From Ligula intestinalis (Eukaryota; Platyhelminthes; Cestoda; Diphyllobothriidea; Diphyllobothriidae), in assembly GCA_036362985.1 (NCBI GenBank), contig JAYGXS010000001.1, positions 19,094,251 through 19,158,250 on the forward strand: a stretch of 64,000 bases of DNA. The letters are read 5' to 3'. The notes under the pieces were generated by a model, which made no database searches, was not told the origin of the DNA, and saw only the letters and a list, made by a program, of their open reading frames with translations. The translations under genes and the position numbers were made by a program. Shown piece after piece: positions 45,231 through 57,317 of the stretch. Position 1 is the stretch's first letter. Each line of letters opens with the position of its first letter.

Positions 45231-45248
45231 TTATAAAGGCGACTGAGT
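45231..45248 (+). promoter_or_regulatory. TATA box-like element of cathepsin B copy 2
   Basis: TTATAAAGGCGACTGA, 229 bases before the ATG, matches the block before copy 1 in sequence and spacing. It is a better TATA box than that of copy 1. Confidence 0.5.
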
Positions 45249-45459
45249 AACTTCGAACACTAACCCAGGCCTGACTCGCACGCGCATATGTTTACATGTG
45301 GTAAGATCAAATAATTTTTCATCGGTGAAAAAACTAACCGGACTGTAAGATACACGTGTTCCTGTGGGGGAACCAATCATAGACAAGCGTCCGCTGGTGC
45401 CTACGACAACGAGCCTTTACACGGAGGTCGTCCTTCCATGTTCAGTCTGTAGAATCGAC

Positions 45460-45633
45460 ATGTGGAGCTCGTGTCTAGGGGGTCTGGTAGTTCTTGCCAT
45501 CTCTTCTACCCTTGCGGCTGGTGAGGACTCGTGTTGTAAATCCCAAAGGCATGAATGGACTGACACAGAGGACGATCGCGTATTTCCGCAGCACAAAGCT
45601 CTGAGCCAGGAACTAATAGACTATGTCAATCAT
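45460..45633 (+). CDS. CTSB: Cathepsin B copy 2, exon 1
   Basis: 58 codons, signal peptide [20 protein letters not shown], ending YVNH before donor GTGAGT. Intact by itself. Confidence 0.9.
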
Positions 45634-48600
45634 GTGAGTCTTCAAGACCATAAATTTTGGACATAGGCAACAGTTTGTTATATCTTTTTGACAGCTTGCT
45701 TGTTCCAGGTGTAATGAATAATTACACTGAAGTAAACAGTTTCACGTTCAGCTAATTTTGAAAACGCAATTAGATGGTTCTGTTGTATATGGACTTAGCT
45801 CTGTATCACGTAAAAATCGCTAGTACACCTCATCGGAAGATGGCTAACCAATGTGCTCGTTGCAAGTGTCTACTTAAACTAATACAATTATTGGCTTGTG
45901 CGTAGGTGATATGCAGTTCCGAAATTCGTAAATAGAAACTCCTCATAAGTTACAGAGATAAGCATCAAAAAACTACACGAGCTTAAAGGATTAAAATTAT
46001 CATCATAAGCCACACTGGACAAAAAAAGACTTACTCTTTTTACGTAAAAAAAATCATCGTGATGACAAGAAGCTTCAGAGTAGTTTAACGTATAATATTT
46101 GGCAATCCGTAGCTTCAGTCATCAAATTGAAGACTTGAGTGGGTTTCTATTCTCTGGTTGTCATTATCCGTCCCCCTTCCCCATCTAGGTGACGTCATAC
46201 TCAGCTGATCATAGATTTTTTATGCCAAAAGCTCTATCACTTGAGCTGCAGGTCCTCCTTCCATTCTACCTATATTACTAAGTTCTGTGCGGTTGATGGT
46301 GGGTCTCTAGATTGGAACGAAAATTTAACCTCCAATTTCTGTAAGTCAAGGTCGAGAAACGGGGATGGTTTTACAAAACAAAAGATTCAGAATAGTTCAA
46401 AATATGCCATTTGGGCGATGCCTAGTTCCAGCAGTCAAAGAGAAGGTGTGACTGGACGCTCCGGTTGTCTCCGTCGTCATCAGCCTCCCACATCCGTATG
46501 ACATCATGCTCAGCTGATGATCAATATTTTTAATTTAAAGGCCCTATCACTCGAAATTTCCGCATTCCATTCTTTCTATACTGCTAACTGCTGTGTGAAT
46601 GTCGGCTGGACTTTATTTTGGACTCCAATGTACAACGGGGTGGTTAAGCCCCATATCGCACACGTGAGCGCTCCTGTACAACATTTCTGTTCTTTTAAGG
46701 CACCCCTGTGTGCGATTGGCAGATATTCAACCTAGCTGTGGACGTTTTTTCTGGATAAGCCCAATGATCAATCTCCCATTTCTAGAAAATTGAGGCTTAT
46801 AAAAACACAAAATGTAAGTTGCTGTAGTTACATGTACGCGTAAGGGACCTGGCAGACTTCAAGTTTATGCGCAAATAATTACCCATAAACTCGTCGTACC
46901 TACACAATGGTTGAAGTAGCTCGAGCTCAACCACATCTAGGCGTGTCTCTTTTCCATGCAGAAGGATATCGGAGGCTTTGGGATTTATTTTGGCCGAACA
47001 GCTATATGTGAGTGTAAGGATAGAAAACGCAGTTTTCGGAGCTTGGACAAAAAAGCAGTCTGATATCCTGGTTCGACGTAAACATATCATGCGATTTGAT
47101 AAGCCATCTACAGGTAATCAGCTGATCAAACGGACAATTGTTTACCATTTTTAGTTCTATGATGGTTTTTCAGTAAAGAACGCTAATGACACTGTTTACT
47201 AGGTCAAACCATGAATGCTGTAGACGGAAATACACCCTTGCATTAAGTATCACCCCCCACCCTCCCCGCCCATACATGCTCCGGAGGGTCGACGGCGGCA
47301 TTGTTTACTGAGTGTTTGTGTGTCAAGGGGTACTGCAGTCGGAAAGGGAGCTGCTCTGAGCTTCCGCGCAACCATCGCAAGGGACTTGTGTCTTAACCTG
47401 ACATTTTTTTGTTTTTGAAATAAGGTTAGAATAAAAAGTTGTACCATTGACAAACGAAGGCGAGTTTCTTTTGCAAACCAAATCAGCAGTAACGTCCAGG
47501 TTTGATGACAACCGGACTCCCCATAACCCCAAGGGACATGAATGCAGTCACAGTGGTTTAACAACGTAGTACAAACGAGTTTAACTGAAATCCTTGTGGT
47601 AATCGTTAAGGGAGATCAAAGTCACTATAGCTCTCGTGTCTCGTTTCGAAGAGGGGTTTGATGCCAGCAAATAGAGTAGTGTCTTTTGTAAAAATGTTTG
47701 GATGAGACGTTGGAGATAGTTGACATTTGAATGAGGGAACACACCCGGCAACGCCAAATCAGGCGTCCAGACGCAGTAGTCATTGGGCCTTTGACGAGGG
47801 CATGTCCGAGTAAACCTTAAAGGTGATTGGTTCCTTTTGGATAGTTGTGATTGGCCAAGAGCTAGACTGGCGCTGGTACGTTCGTATAAGTCCTCGTGGA
47901 AGACACAGCGTTAGGACAAGCGTCAAGATTAGGGCCATTACACCTGACCCCTCCCACGACTGCGGTTTGGATGAAGTCTCCAAACGCAGGATATATAGTT
48001 AAACTTACTGAAGGTTAAACTTATCAATATTGATGGGTTATCGATAGTGTGGGTGGCTGGAGCGAACCAGGATAATCGGGGACGGAGGGAGAAAGTCGTT
48101 GGGTTATTTGTTCAGTTGAACGTTAACGGCATTTTCGTGTGCTGTGTTGGCATATGTTAGTTTGGATGAAGAAGTAGGCTACCAGATATTGGAAAGGGGG
48201 TCCGGGTGCCGGCAGTGATGCAGGAACTGTACGGCTGGATTGGATCCGATGGGCTGGGGTCATTTAATGAAACACATCTCGGCCCATGACAGGGCGTCAG
48301 CAACCAGCTTTTCTTATTCGCGGGCACGATAACTGGTGGAGGATAAAGAAAACCGTAGGACGAAATATTATGGGAATTTCGCAACGTTTAAGGCCATCCT
48401 CCAGCAGTTGTGAGTCTATAACGTCGAAGTTATCAATTTCGCGGCAGCTTATGGCATGGGGAGATGCTAGCCACTACGACGTTCACCCCAGAAAAAAGGT
48501 ATACAATGATACTATTTTTTTAAAGTTAAGGCTCATGAGCCCTATCGTTACGTAATCAGGCAATGAGAGGAAAATAGGTTGTAGAAAGTGGGTAGTGAGA

Positions 48601-48774
48601 TGACTTGCTCGTGTAGCAAATGTTCCAATGTTTCCTTTCACTGGCGTCCCCATTCCCCCAGGATTGACTTAGCAGCTGCTTCAGTGCTCCCTTTCTGAAT
48701 AACTGGTGGCGGCTACTTCAGTGACCCTTTTCTTCGACCTTCTGATGGTCGAGGCAATCCTGCTGACTAACGGG
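45634..48774 (+). other. Intron 1 of copy 2, first part
   Basis: No gene. It contains a diverged tandem pair (46105-46260 and 46425-46570) around GATCATAGATTTTT/GATGATCAATATTTTT, and segments collinear with unit 1 at 46825-46915, 47100-47405 and 48290-48515. Confidence 0.6.
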
Positions 48775-50012
48775 TATTCTTTTTATTAGCCTGAGCTTTC
48801 GGGCTCCTGCAGAAGTCCATCGTCAGAGATGGGAAAAACAACAACAAATGAGGTGGCTAGTTCTGGTATGTGCACAAAACAGCTAAAATTTGAACGGGTA
48901 GAAATCAATAATTGTGTGGTTTGGCCGTCGACTCGCTACTGCGGAATTTATCAGTATGTGCTAGTGGGTGAGATCGGCGTGGTGGGTTAAAATATTTACA
49001 GAAATAAAATAGTCAACAAAAACAAGCAATATTCTATAGCCGAAAGGCCAAACATAAGTGAGCACGCTGTTTAAAAGAATCCAGACTCACTGCAGTAACC
49101 CGAAAGAAAGAGCACTTGAGGCCCGACATCTGCGCGACCAGTTTATGCAGAATGGCTATCCTAAAGCCTTCATAAGCCGATGCCTACGTGCCCACCCTCC
49201 GAGGACCCAAACAGAACCATCTCCCACGATTTGGAATACGCTACCGTATATCAAAGACGTGCCAGAAGCGACCGAACGTATTGCCGCGGGAATAGGCGTT
49301 GGAATCGCACATTGTCCCAAGGCTACAATGCGCAGCCGGGTCATGAGGATCAAGGATCGACTAAATCCCAGTGAACAGTCACGTGTATTGTATCGCATAC
49401 CACGTCTAAACTGTTCTGTAAATTACACGGGACAGACTGGACGCATGCTGCGTTCGCGCATACACGAACACAAGTCGGCTGTTCGATGGGTGGTGAATCT
49501 TCACAAGTGGCCACCCACACCTGCGAGATGGGTCACGATTTCAACTTCGCAGCTGCGAGGATAAATGCCTACGCAAGCAATAAGACGGGCTGATAACTTA
49601 TTGAAGCCTGGTCGTTGGATGATAACTCAGTTAACCGGTGCATCGAGCTGGCGCCTTTATATATTGCTTTGCGCAGGTACCTCCAGACTCACGGCACTGA
49701 TGGTCCCGTCCCTCCCTCCCCCATTTCCTATGACTTAGGTTTAACCTTTCCCCTATAGAATATTACATGTTTCCGTTGACGATTTTATTTCTGTAAATAT
49801 TCCCTCCCACCACGCCGATCTCGCCCACTAGCACATACTGATAAAGTCCGCAGGAGCGAGTCGACGGCCAAACCACACAATTATTGCTTTTCTTCCCGCT
49901 CAAATTTTAGCTGTTTTGTGCACATGCCAGAACTAGCCACTTCCTTTGTTGGTTTTCTTATCTCTGACGATGGATCCTGCAGGAGCCCGAAAGCTCCGAC
50001 TAATAAATTAAG
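48775..50012 (+). mobile_element. Penelope-like element with about 230-bp inverted terminal repeats
   Basis: The left arm (about 48775-49020) is an inverted copy of the right arm (about 49765-50012). Each arm ends in a hammerhead-like core: CTGACGA at 49964-49970 with GAAA at 49989-49992 on the right, and its reverse complement at 48797-48826 on the left. Between them is a truncated C-terminal PLE coding region. It is absent from the paralogous intron of copy 1, so it inserted after the duplication or was lost there. Confidence 0.82.
49058..49564 (+). pseudogene. Connector and GIY-YIG nuclease region of a Penelope-like element
   Basis: A 168-codon frame. It begins in the end of the RT-to-nuclease connector (ARHLRDQFMQNGYPKAFISR), continues LPYIKDVPEATERIAAGIGV, and reaches the nuclease core LNCSVNYTGQTGRMLRSRIHEHKSAV. 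The core has Tyr-Thr-Gly instead of Tyr-Ile-Gly and the conserved Arg and His-Glu helix. A frameshift follows near HEHKSAV, so the C-terminus is garbled. The RT domain is missing. Confidence 0.78.
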
Positions 50013-50139
50013 GATTACAGTGTTCGGTAATCCTTCTTCTCGAAATATACACGTTAACGTTCCAGGAACGCTCCTGGAATGCGAACATTCACCTCCATTC
50101 GTAACAGGCATTCCGCCAAAATTCTAACAGTCCCCCAGA

Positions 50140-50560
50140 GTTGACCTCAGCTTATGCACGGTCACGCCTGCAGAAAAAAATACAGTAGGTGACATATCTG
50201 ATGCAAGGTTGGGGATTGGGGGATTTAACACAAACTTGAGGTCGTTTATTAAGTTCATTGGGTCGGCTTGAGGCGTAAAATGCTGTTTATTAGAATTGAA
50301 TTCCATTCCGATCAGTATACTTGTAGAAAATGTAGGTGGAAATGGGCGAACTCCAACGTTTGTTAATATCCAAGGAATGTCCAATGCTATTAAGCGCTGC
50401 GGAAAATAGATTCATATTTGTGCGTGCTGAAGTATGAAAATGCATTCACAAAGAGCATAAAAATTTTTATTATATTTGTTCACAACAGAGAAAATTTTGC
50501 TTTGTGTCCATGAAATTGAGGTTAGTTTACTAACGAGATACAGCACTAGAGTCAAAAAAG
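50140..50560 (-). repeat. Dispersed repeat, copy 2 (inverted)
   Basis: Inverted relative of 34720-35092 in copy 1's intron. The two are not at paralogous positions, so it is a mobile or dispersed repeat of unknown class. Confidence 0.55.
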
Positions 50561-51577
50561 GTTGATGAATTAAGTTAACGAATGTTTGCTCTACAAATCT
50601 CTTACGTTTTGTGCCTTAAAGATAAGTAATAAACTTAGAAGGTGCAAAAATGTGTTTTACTACGCCAAAATCAGTACGCTTATTTGACTTTAGATGAACT
50701 TTCGCGAAATCTCATGTTTTCTAATTAACTGTGTAAACTAACTCCATCCAAATGTTGTCAAAATATAGACGAAAATCAATAGATATTAAAACTTCAAAAA
50801 GAAGAGGCTAAATATTATCGTGTTTAAGTATATTGGAGGATAGTTTGGGTTACTCTAATGTGCAACTTAAACCAAAGAACGATGACTTAAATTAAAAAAC
50901 GCATTGAAAACTGCTCTGGTTTATGTAGAAATATAAGTTCTTTCATTTCAAGCAGAGTTTTTTCCTCTAACTTTTGAGGAAGTCAAAAACCGGTCAAAAT
51001 ATCCCATTTTGATCGTTACTTTATCTTCAAAAAAGATATCGTTCATAGACATTCAACTTCGAAATATCTAACTAAAGCGCTTTTTAGGAGGCCACTTGTT
51101 CTAGAAACTTTTTAAATTAGTTTTAGTCGTATTCATTCTTGGCTTTTGTTGAGGAAATTCATTTTTCTCGGCAATGAGTTGATATGTTTGGGCGATTCTA
51201 AATTCATGACCCACACAGGCAGCTATCAAAGGAGGAATTTTTAAGAACTCATTATTAAGTTAAGTGCTTTTCAGATATTTCTTATTTCTAAATTTTCGGT
51301 AAATAGATTGAACGAAATCGTTATTTATGCACAAACAAAGCAAAACTGTGAAATTTGTAAAGTGTTGAACATAATTTCTAAGACAGTTTGCTCCTCGTCG
51401 CACTCGAACTCTCGAAATTATTATAAAGTATTGTGACAAACAAAAATTTCTTTCAAAATACACAAGATGGTATAAATTTGATTACAAGTACAACCGTAAT
51501 CTAACTTCTTAGTAAACAGCCAGCCTATCCGTGTGTTTGGCAGTCAATGTACTTTTAATCCGCTCAGCAGCCGGGAT
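50561..51577. other. AT-rich intron sequence without features
   Basis: Nothing recognisable. Confidence 0.5.
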
Positions 51578-51870
51578 GTCAAGTCAAGTCAAGTCAAATT
51601 TATTAAAGGAAATATAGGCAAATGCCTTTGAACTCCCTCTTGGTACATAGGATTTAAGAAATGCATCGGCAAAGCCGAACATTCTAAAGAAGTCGTTGAC
51701 ACAGTTTCAAACGACTACTCGCTTGTTTAAAGTAATAAACTCACACGCAGTTTACACGAGCCAGCAGTGTAACTGAGGAAGAATAGCAGACAGTAAAAAA
51801 ACTCCTAAGGCTGGCTCATAATTCAAAATGGAATGTCATTTTTGGTTTTTAGGAGAAAAATATTTTTGCA
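51578..51870 (-). mobile_element. 3'-end relic of a LINE-A/B family element
   Basis: An AAGTC tandem tail (51578-51596), then a stem-loop with stem AGGC/GCCT (51616-51627), then 3' UTR sequence matching LINE-A and LINE-B up to the AGGAGAAAAA segment near 51852. Severely 5'-truncated. Confidence 0.72.
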
Positions 51871-53424
51871 ATGGTCAATATAAATTGATACAAAACACGC
51901 CTGAATCTTTTCATGCATTGAAAATGGAAATTTGTCCGAAGTATCTAAATTTGGAAGAAACTGTACTCAAGGTGATTACATCCATTTCTGACACATTTAG
52001 TGCAAGTTTAAATGTAAGTGGAAAAAACTTAGGTTATAAAAATTTGTATTTGTACTTATTCTGTGTAACCTTGCCATCCTTTTCCATTCCCATGCCTTAA
52101 ACACACCTTTATTTCACATTGGACCAGTAAATTTTCATATTGCCATTTCTTGAGTTTGCAGATTTTTGTGAAAATTACATTTTTCTATGCTAGTAAATAG
52201 TTATTTCTCAAACAAACTCTGACTTGTTTTACTTATAGCTCTGACTATACTGTTATAATAGTTTGGGGGCACGCCACGAGTGCTGACTTCCCGCAAAATG
52301 ACTTTTTTACGTTTTCCAACTTATTTCATGAGACAGTACACTTAGTGTATGTTAGGCGCATCGGCCAGCCTGCCCTATCATCCATGGTCCCTTGTGCTTA
52401 TGTCCCCTAACTGCCCCTCACCAATCACACACGCAACATTCAATCTCGCCTGCTGTCACAACCACAGACAATCCCGTAAACATCGCTCCGCTGCACACAT
52501 GCTCCCGAAAGGTCCCACTGTTCACACACCAGCAAACAGTCAACTCACTGCAACTTGCTGCGTGCATCCAATAAATCGCTCCCAACAGCTGATTGCCTTC
52601 TTCCATTAGGCAGAACAATCGCTCATCCTTGACCACAAAACTCTGACGCAACTGGTCCGAGTTGACCCATCGCGTTACTACCGCTTATCAGGATCTGGTC
52701 AAAATCTATGCTGTAGCTGTGATCAGTCATATGAACCGGATGATGCTACTTTGTGGGCTGCAATACGCCCAAGCAGTGCGTTGACGGTATCAGCAATTGT
52801 CTTTCCCTCTTCGAGTGAACTGAAACCGACGATTTATCTAAAACGTGACGTGTCGAGCTCATAGTAAAGAGACACGAGGACAATAATTTTATCACAGAAC
52901 AAGAAACGGCAAGATTGATTTTAGAGGCCCCAAAAATCCCGTCGACTTATAACAAAAAACTACTTTTAAATGTTCGGTAGTCTGACTTCAAATTTTATGT
53001 TGAATTCCACCATTAGGACTATGAATTTCCATTTTCGTGTAATTACGCTTCCATAAGGTCGAATTTCCTTCGATATGCATTCGTATCCTGCGCAACAGAA
53101 GTTCATATTGATCGAATTTTATTCTATTTTAGCATACTAAAACAAACACAATCTTATTTAATTTAATATTTTTGATCACTTCCGCCACAATTATATATTA
53201 ATTTACGCTCACTAGCCAAGAATTAAATATTTGACCACAAAATACGTTAGGCAGCTGGGCGTGGAGAGATATATATCTTGAGGGGTCCTACAAATCAATT
53301 TTGCACAAGTTAACTTTAACTAGTTTATACTTATCAGACTGCTGAAGTTTCAACCATGACCTTTGACTGTTAAACCTCAGGCAACCGAAAAACAACATAA
53401 AACCATGTTTATAAAGCCCATGAG
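51871..53424 (+). other. Intron 1 of copy 2, no gene
   Basis: 52640-52790 and 53330-53420 align with unit 1. The 52270-52610 part is C-rich and lacks a recognisable gene. Confidence 0.5.
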
Positions 53425-53885
53425 TATCATAAGTATCGAGGAGATGGATTGTGTAGGCTCCTCTCCTCTCATCCTCCTTCCCTTCTTCTGACTTTTTTTA
53501 ATTGCCCATTCCCCCTATTACTATGGCTTGTTTTTTGTTGACTCTATTTCTGTAAGTATTTCCACCCAACATGTCGATCTTGCCTACTGGCACAGGCTAG
53601 CACAGCCCTCAGTGGCAAGTCAGCAGCACAAACACACAATTATTGATTTTCTACACGTTCAACTTTTAGTTATTGTACACACGCCCCAAGTAGCTGCCCA
53701 ATTTGTCGCTGTTTCTTCACCTCTGACGATGGGCTCCTGCAGGAGCTTGAAAGCTCAGGAAAAAATACATTTCGTTCCAGTGCTCGATCATTTGTCTTCT
53801 TTACCAATAGACATACCTGGAATGCGAATATACTCTCTCATTCGTGAAGTCCGTGAGTGTAGATGACATCGCACAAGTGGTACCG
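53425..53885 (+). mobile_element. Solo Penelope-type terminal repeat
   Basis: Matches the right arm of the element at 48775-50012 over about 53518-53780, including CTGACGA at 53723-53729, a GCTCC/GGAGC stem and GAAAGCTC at 53749. The paralogous intron of copy 1 (near 32690) lacks it. Confidence 0.7.
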
Positions 53886-54567
53886 ATATTTAATTATTGA
53901 TTTATCGGCTTAATTACTTGTACCTCTATCGCCCTGATAACTGCATACACTTACTGTGACCTCGTTCTTTAGATAGCCTTACTTGGAGATGTCACCCGTG
54001 AGTTTGACTGTCTACTCTGTCCTGACGCAAGACCACTTGCTTCGTAAGTACATCAAGGTGGCCGCCGATTTAGTAGGCTCTGATGCTCACAGAATTCGCA
54101 GTACTTATTTTTATGTCGTTATAACTCCCCGTCAAAGATGCCACAATTGCAGAAATGGAGCTTGCCATATGTCGGGGCTGAAACCGACTGCAAGGCCCCA
54201 CAAAATTATAGGAAACGCAAGCTAGAAGTGAACCGATGTGATTAACTTTCCCCTGAAATTAATAAACTGCATTTCTGTTTGCAGCCAATGCGATAGACGT
54301 CCAAAAACGTGGACTCTGTAATCTTACTTTCGTTATGGATTCAGGATTATATAGCATTGGCACATTGAAGGTGCCGTTTCAAGCATCAGGATCCTTATAA
54401 AGTTGTACCAGTAGACCTCAGGTATCATGTGCTAAATTTCAAGGTGGGTGTCATCCCTGTATGCTTTCGTTTTAATGTATCTTAACCATAATGTTCCAAG
54501 CGCTAACGTCTACTTTGATATAAGAAGCATAAGATACATCATTCGGCATCATGCCCTCTGCTTGCAG
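53886..54567 (+). other. Intron 1 of copy 2, last part
   Basis: Aligns with 32740-33230 of unit 1 and ends in acceptor CTGCTTGCAG. Confidence 0.6.
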
Positions 54568-54798
54568 CTTAATACCACCTGGATGACTGCTCCCACGAGT
54601 CGCTTCGGGAAGCTGTCAGAGGCGCGCCTCCAGTTGGTTGTCTATCCGAATCTGCACGGCAACAACCTCTTTCCAGAGATCTGTCACGTAGTCAGCGATG
54701 GAAATCCTCTGCCGGAGGAATTCGATGCAAGAATACAGTGGCCTAACTGCCCTACTATCGGTAAGGTCCGAGATCAAAGCAGCTGGGGATCCTGTTGG
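54568..54798 (+). CDS. CTSB: Cathepsin B copy 2, exon 2 (active-site Cys kept, neighbouring Cys lost)
   Basis: 77 codons, same phases as copy 1. It reads DQSSWGSCW in place of DQGSCGSCW. The nucleophile Cys before Trp is retained, but the Cys three residues earlier, which forms a conserved disulfide, is Trp and the Gly after Gln is Ser. Confidence 0.9.
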
Positions 54799-56971
54799 GT
54801 AAGGTAGTCCTGCCTTCCCACTGTTATATACAGAAGACGCCCCACAATAAGGGTTCTTTCCAAAATTCTGCCATCTCGGTTATTGATGGCTGAGGGTGCT
54901 TTTTTCGGACGCGCGCCACCGTTCCCACAACCTACTGTCACAAGCGCCCGACTATCTCGTGTGCTCGAAAATAATGTGTTAGATTTCAAATTTCTGTAAG
55001 ATAACCTATGAAAGTTGTTTTGTTTTCTGACACTTCGCTCATGCTACAGTCTTCACAAACATGTTATTTTAAGGCAAACAACAAGAAATCAGGAGATTAC
55101 GCAGATAGTTAACATTCGCTGCCAAACAAAGCACCTGGGGTCAGCTTGAGATAAATACATCTCCTAGCAGATTAAGCTCCTGAGTTCTCATAGTCTGTTT
55201 CAAACATGTGTCGCTGGTTTTCTGCCTCACCTGCAGATTCTCTTAAAGGAAGTTCAGCTACTATGTAATTGCCGATACGCAGTATACGGCGACTTTCAGC
55301 AAGCGATTGTGAATTTGACTGTCCAAACAAAAATATTGTTATTTAAGTTTCCTTTCAGTTTACTTGGTGAGGGTCAAAGGTAATGCCTTTGACAACCCTG
55401 TTGTTCATTAGTCAATGCGTCATATACATTGATGCACGCACGATTACAAATATTCACTTTGAAAAAAGTATTCACGAATTGTGAGTAGCATTTTTATAAA
55501 TAAGCTAATGATGTGAACGGAAGGTTATTCTCCCAAAAAAGTATGGCTTACGCGCAATTATATGATATTGTACGTCATTCTATAGGATCGCGTTGGTTTG
55601 CGGAACCCTTGAGTAACCCACAGTTCGAACTCAATATTTCAAAGCCCCTGGCACGACGTCGAGCAGACTTCTTGAGTTCGTGTTATATCAAACGAGTCAT
55701 TTTTGAACCAATCATTACCCTTTTATCGTTAGCCTTATCGTAGCTCCCTCCAGTCCCCTGGACTAGAGGGGCTACGGTGAGGTTGTCGACACTAAAGACC
55801 CACCTATTCCCACTCAGAAAAATATGCGCATGAAGATGACTCCCCGTCGTTACTAGCCTTCTCCAATAGCCGCGCTCTTACAACATAGAACCGTGGGTGC
55901 AAAATGATGGTAATGGGTTGTTTGTTAGTAATAAACAATTGACAAATCTTTTGTGCAAAACAGATATATTCAGCAAAAACGTATGTAATAGTTGGTGTAA
56001 GTGTTCATTGAACGCATACCTCTTATAACGATAAAATAAATTCTTTGGAGACTGAAGTATACTGGTACGGTAGAGTCAAGCATCACTTCCAAGGGCTGCG
56101 AATTCTTCTCCGTTTTTGCAACCTTCGCTGTGGTCTTCGAGACTGGCTCTGGAATCTGGTGGGTCGCAACTCGATGATGTTGCCTTGACTTCTACTGCCT
56201 TCTCCTGCCTTCCGGATGACCCCTTCTTAACTCAACGATATATTATTTTTTCCTATGACCATAAACGTCCCGAACCCTCAACATCAGGTCCCAAACTAAC
56301 CACATCAAACCCTTTTACCTATTAAGGCAGTTTTTTCTCCTAAAGTTTTTTGAACTCGGTGGCCCGCTGAACTCATCCACCGATCTCGGAGTTTTTTACT
56401 GCCGATGACAATTATTTTATAAGAGTTCACTGCTTATCATCATTATTTTTATTTTCACGATAGCACTAAGTTTGTAACGACAGGGCCCCTTGGGCCTTAA
56501 ATATACAAATTATTACTATTATTAGTTGGAAGAAATTGTGGAAAACAAGCGTATACTGCTCATTTTCAACGCTGAACTAAAATTATTAACTGTTTATATA
56601 GAAAGGAGCATTCAAACAAACGATATATTTTCGCGTTTAGTGTTATGATTATGCACTGTGGGTATTACAGGTTTTTAATGTTTCCATAACCGAGAAGAAT
56701 GTAAAATTTGTGAATTGTCTTACTAAATGGACACCAGTACCTTCGTTCAAACAAAAAACGTGTTCGGTTGTTGGAGGCTGGTTGTCCATGGATAGTCTTA
56801 AGTACCCATTTTATAAAACCAACGCTCTTACATTTAACTGGCTGCTTGTCATTATTTTGGTTGTGATTGGGAATTTTGACAATAAAGGAAGAGCGTTCAT
56901 CGATTTACCGCCCAGCCTGCTGCACTTATGCAATCTTCCAGCAATTTTCAATTTAGTTTTCACTTTCTCAG
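54799..56971 (+). other. Intron 2 of copy 2
   Basis: 2.2 kb with no gene. 55345-55400 resembles a LINE 3' end (an AGGGT...ACCCT pair around a TCAAAGG/CCTTTGA hairpin on the minus strand). 56320-56410 resembles LINE-A 3' UTR sequence. Confidence 0.5.
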
Positions 56972-57317
56972 GCATTCAGTGCCGTAGAGACTATTTCAGA
57001 CTGCATCTGCATTCATTCCAAAGGGAAGGAGGTGGTAAGAATTAGTGCCGATGACCTTGTTTCCTGTTGTCAGGACTGCAGTAGTGGCTGCGATGGTGGC
57101 TGGCCCACCGAAGCCTGGCTGTACTGGGTTCAGGAGGGCATCGCTACTGGTGGTCCATATGGATACAACATCACCTTCCGACCCTACGAGATTCCACCCT
57201 GTGAACACCATACCGAGGGTGATCTACCTCCTTGAACCGGTGATGCTGAGACGCCCGCTTGCAATTCGAAGTGCCAGAAGGGCTATCTGACACCGTACGC
57301 AAAGGACAAGCACTATG
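56972..57317 (+). CDS. CTSB: Cathepsin B copy 2, exon 3 (contains premature TGA)
   Basis: 346 bases with the same phases as copy 1. The occluding loop [11 protein letters not shown] runs into TGA at 57233-57235 where copy 1 has TGC (Cys). The frame after it is still clean to KDKHYG and donor GTGAGC. Confidence 0.9.

Noticed and set aside
47250..47564. 104-codon minus-strand open frame ending in a Gly run
   Set aside because: It lies in paralogous intron sequence whose counterpart at 22.3-22.7 kb is not open.
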